Below are positions 5,846-7,519 of a stretch of DNA of 7,519 nucleotides, piece by piece. The first letter of the stretch is position 1, and each line of letters begins with the position of its first letter. This stretch comes from Sideroxydans lithotrophicus (GTDB lineage Bacteria; Pseudomonadota; Gammaproteobacteria; Burkholderiales; Sulfuriferulaceae), in assembly GCA_022736605.1 (NCBI GenBank), contig DZDB01000096.1, forward strand, positions 1-7,519, in the 5' to 3' direction. The notes under the pieces were generated by a model that was given only the letters and a program-made list of their open reading frames with translations, was not told the DNA's origin and did not search any database. The position numbers and the translations under genes were made by a program.

Positions 5846-5893
5846 TTTTGTTTCTTAAAGGGTCGGAAAAAACCAACCCCTTGAGAAACAAAA
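5846..5893 (-). promoter_or_regulatory. 21-bp stem-loop between aprA and the cysteine-cluster gene
   Basis: Bases 5873-5893 and 5846-5866 pair over 21 positions around a six-base loop (U6 in the minus-strand RNA). In that RNA there is one C-A mismatch and two G-U wobbles. In plus-strand RNA the wobble positions become A-C mismatches, so the structure favours the minus-strand transcript. It abuts the terminator at 5893-5918 and ends about a dozen bases before the ribosome site of the next gene. It may stabilise processed ends, or modulate read-through and translation. Confidence 0.65.
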
Positions 5894-5918
5894 AACCGGG
5901 CACCGCAGCGCCCGGTTT
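5893..5918 (-). terminator. Rho-independent terminator after aprA
   Basis: In the minus-strand RNA, AAACCGGGCGC pairs with GUGCCCGGUUU (11 bp, one G-U) around a UGCG loop, followed by a run of U (six U in all, counting the stem end). It lies about 20 bases after the aprA stop. No good promoter is seen between it and the next gene. It may therefore terminate only part of the transcripts and lower expression of the downstream three-gene block relative to aprA. Confidence 0.85.
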
Positions 5919-5939
5919 GATTTTACTGTGATACCGCTG

Positions 5940-7519
5940 TTAGTGCGCGGCAGGTTTGAACAGCTTGGATTTATCGACCAGATCCACGTGCTTGCGCTTG
6001 AACACGGTCCATTTTTTGGACTCCTTGTCATACACGGAGTTAACGAAGCAGTGCCAGTTTTCCTCATCCACAAAGTTTTTGTCCATGCGGTAGTAGAAAC
6101 CAGGGTAACGCGACTCTTCACGGAACTGGATGTGCTTCATGTGGGCTTCTGCCGTCAGGATGCGGTGGTAGTTTTCCCAGGCGCGCAGCAGTTCGTGCAG
6201 GTCTTTTGCACGCATCTTCATCGCGTCTTCTTTCAGCATTTCCAGTTTTTCTTCGGCTACTGCCAGCATGTGGGCATTGGTCTGGTAGTAGGTTGCGACA
6301 CCAGCAACGTACTCGTCCATGATCTTCTGCAGACGGAATTGCAGCATCTTGGGCGTGATGTAGTGCGGGTTGATGTCGATCGCCGTGGTGTAGTCCTTGT
6401 GCTCCAGATAGGTTTTGACCGGTTGATAGATGTCGGCCACCAGTTGCTCGGGCGAAGTATCCAGCTCGGGCTTCCAGTCTTTATTGTCAATGCAGTACTT
6501 GACCATCGACTTGGCACACATACGGCCTTCAGCGTGTGAGCCGGAGGAGAATTTGTGGCCCGATGCGCCGACGCCGTCACCCGCAGTAAACAAACCTTTG
6601 ACTGTGGTCATCGAGCGATAGCCCCAATTCCAGCCTTTTGGTAGATAGGATGGAATCTTGTCTGCATCAGCGTGTTCTTCCGCTGTCGGCGCGCCAAGGT
6701 CTTCAGGGCCTGAAACCCAGATACCGCAACAACCCGAGTGTGAACCCAGCAGGTATGGCTCGGTGGGCATCAGTTCGGAGTTTTTCTTCTCTGGCTCGAT
6801 GTTTTCACCGACCCACACGCCGCATTGACCGACGCACATGTCAAGAAAGTCTTCCCAGGCTTCGGCTTCCAGATGCTTCACTTCGCGTGGTGAGAGGGTT
6901 TCGCGCAGTTTGGCCAGCGCGGTCACGGTGTCCATATAAATGGGGCCGCGACCTTCACGCATTTCTTTAAGCATCAAGTGGTTACGCAGGCACGATGCGG
7001 GTACGGCAGCCTGACCATACGGTGGGTAGTCGTTTAGCAGCTCTTTGTTTTTGACCATGTAAACTTCGCCGATGGCGTTGGTGGCCTGCGCTTTGAACAG
7101 CAGGAACCAGGCACCGACCGGGCCGTAACCGTCCTTGAAACGCGCTGGCACGAAACGGTTTTCCATCATCGTCAGCTCGGCACCGGCTTCAGCCGCCATC
7201 GAGTAGGTCGATCCTGCGTTCCATACTGGATACCAGGCACGGCCCTGACCTTCGCCAACCGAACGCGGACGGAACAGGTTCACGCAACCGCCAGCTGCCA
7301 GCAGAATCGCCTTGGCTTTATACACCACGACTTTGTGGTCGCGGGTGGAGAAACCGACGGCACCGGCAATCCGCGATGGATCATTTTTGTCGTTGACCAG
7401 CTTGACGATGAAGATGCGCTCTTCGATACGATCCATGCCAAGGGCTTTTTTAGCAGCTTCAGCAACGATCCACTTGTAGGATTCGCCGTTGATCATGATC
7501 TGCCATTTGCCGGAACGCA
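5940..7519 (-). CDS. aprA: Dissimilatory APS reductase alpha subunit, 5' end missing
   Basis: The visible 525 codons run off the right edge. The first complete residues are RSGKWQIMINGESYKWIV, so the Met at 7496 is internal and not the start. The full family length is about 620-660 residues, so roughly the first 100, including the N-terminal FAD dinucleotide motif, are outside. Family hallmarks are WNAGSTYSMAAEAGAELTM, MENRFVPARFKDGYGPVGAW (7105-7170), GSHSGCCGIWVSGPEDLGAP and HKFSSGSHAEGR (about 6525-6562), the last two contributing to the FAD/substrate pocket. AprA with AprB (two 4Fe-4S clusters) interconverts sulfite plus AMP and APS in the cytoplasm. In sulfur oxidisers it runs toward APS. 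aprB normally precedes aprA and should lie just off the right edge. No frameshift is seen. Confidence 0.97.
   Translation of the reverse strand, partial: RSGKWQIMINGESYKWIVAEAAKKALGMDRIEERIFIVKLVNDKNDPSRIAGAVGFSTRDHKVVVYKAKAILLAAGGCVNLFRPRSVGEGQGRAWYPVWNAGSTYSMAAEAGAELTMMENRFVPARFKDGYGPVGAWFLLFKAQATNAIGEVYMVKNKELLNDYPPYGQAAVPASCLRNHLMLKEMREGRGPIYMDTVTALAKLRETLSPREVKHLEAEAWEDFLDMCVGQCGVWVGENIEPEKKNSELMPTEPYLLGSHSGCCGIWVSGPEDLGAPTAEEHADADKIPSYLPKGWNWGYRSMTTVKGLFTAGDGVGASGHKFSSGSHAEGRMCAKSMVKYCIDNKDWKPELDTSPEQLVADIYQPVKTYLEHKDYTTAIDINPHYITPKMLQFRLQKIMDEYVAGVATYYQTNAHMLAVAEEKLEMLKEDAMKMRAKDLHELLRAWENYHRILTAEAHMKHIQFREESRYPGFYYRMDKNFVDEENWHCFVNSVYDKESKKWTVFKRKHVDLVDKSKLFKPAAH

Noticed and set aside
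5823..5903. Longer start for the cysteine-cluster protein (27 extra residues)
   Set aside because: It would begin inside the terminator and cover the 21-bp hairpin. The ATG at 5822 has a proper ribosome site, and the family-like sequence starts after it.
7494..7496. Met at 7496 as the aprA start
   Set aside because: The frame stays open to the right edge and the preceding residues (RSGKWQI) match the AprA family, so this Met is internal.
1..7519. CRISPR array or insertion sequence
   Set aside because: No regularly spaced repeats, terminal inverted repeats or transposase-like frames are present.

Overview
All recognisable genes in this 7.5-kb window lie on the minus strand, so transcription runs from right to left. 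The window opens on the right inside aprA, the FAD subunit of dissimilatory adenosine-5'-phosphosulfate (APS) reductase. This points to a sulfur-metabolising chemolithotroph. Moderate-to-high GC content and a CbbQ/NorQ-type ATPase suit a betaproteobacterial sulfur (or iron/sulfur) oxidiser of the Thiobacillaceae/Sulfuricellaceae/Gallionellaceae kind. That placement is an inference from gene content, not a tree.

Layout in transcription order: (1) aprA, 3' 84% or so, lacking roughly 100 N-terminal residues (7519-5940). (2) Two abutting hairpins: a GC-rich rho-independent terminator (5893-5918) and a 21-bp A/U-rich stem-loop (5846-5893). (3) A three-gene block with tight spacing: a cysteine-cluster (YkgJ-type) protein (5822-4908), a MoxR/CbbQ-type AAA+ ATPase (4902-4090) and a 707-residue VWA protein of the NorD/CbbO kind (4090-1967). 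(4) A tRNA-Lys(TTT) gene with its own strong promoter, GC-rich discriminator and terminator. (5) Two type II toxin-antitoxin operons of different antitoxin families, each with a PIN-domain toxin and a promoter carrying an operator-like inverted repeat. (6) A 306-base regulatory region for a gene whose first seven bases are at the left edge. It carries a near-perfect sigma-54 promoter, a perfect match to the IHF consensus and a tandem 10-bp repeat that could be an enhancer-binding-protein site.

How the parts may work together: AAA+/VWA pairs of the CbbQ-CbbO and NorQ-NorD type remodel or activate metalloenzymes encoded beside them. Here the neighbour is APS reductase, with no Rubisco or NO reductase gene in view. 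The cysteine-cluster protein is a plausible third partner in metal handling. The most interesting reading is an APS-reductase maturation or activation module, set below aprA expression by partial termination at the double hairpin. This is a hypothesis from gene order. The left-edge sigma-54 control region is the second notable signal; its target gene cannot be identified from this window.
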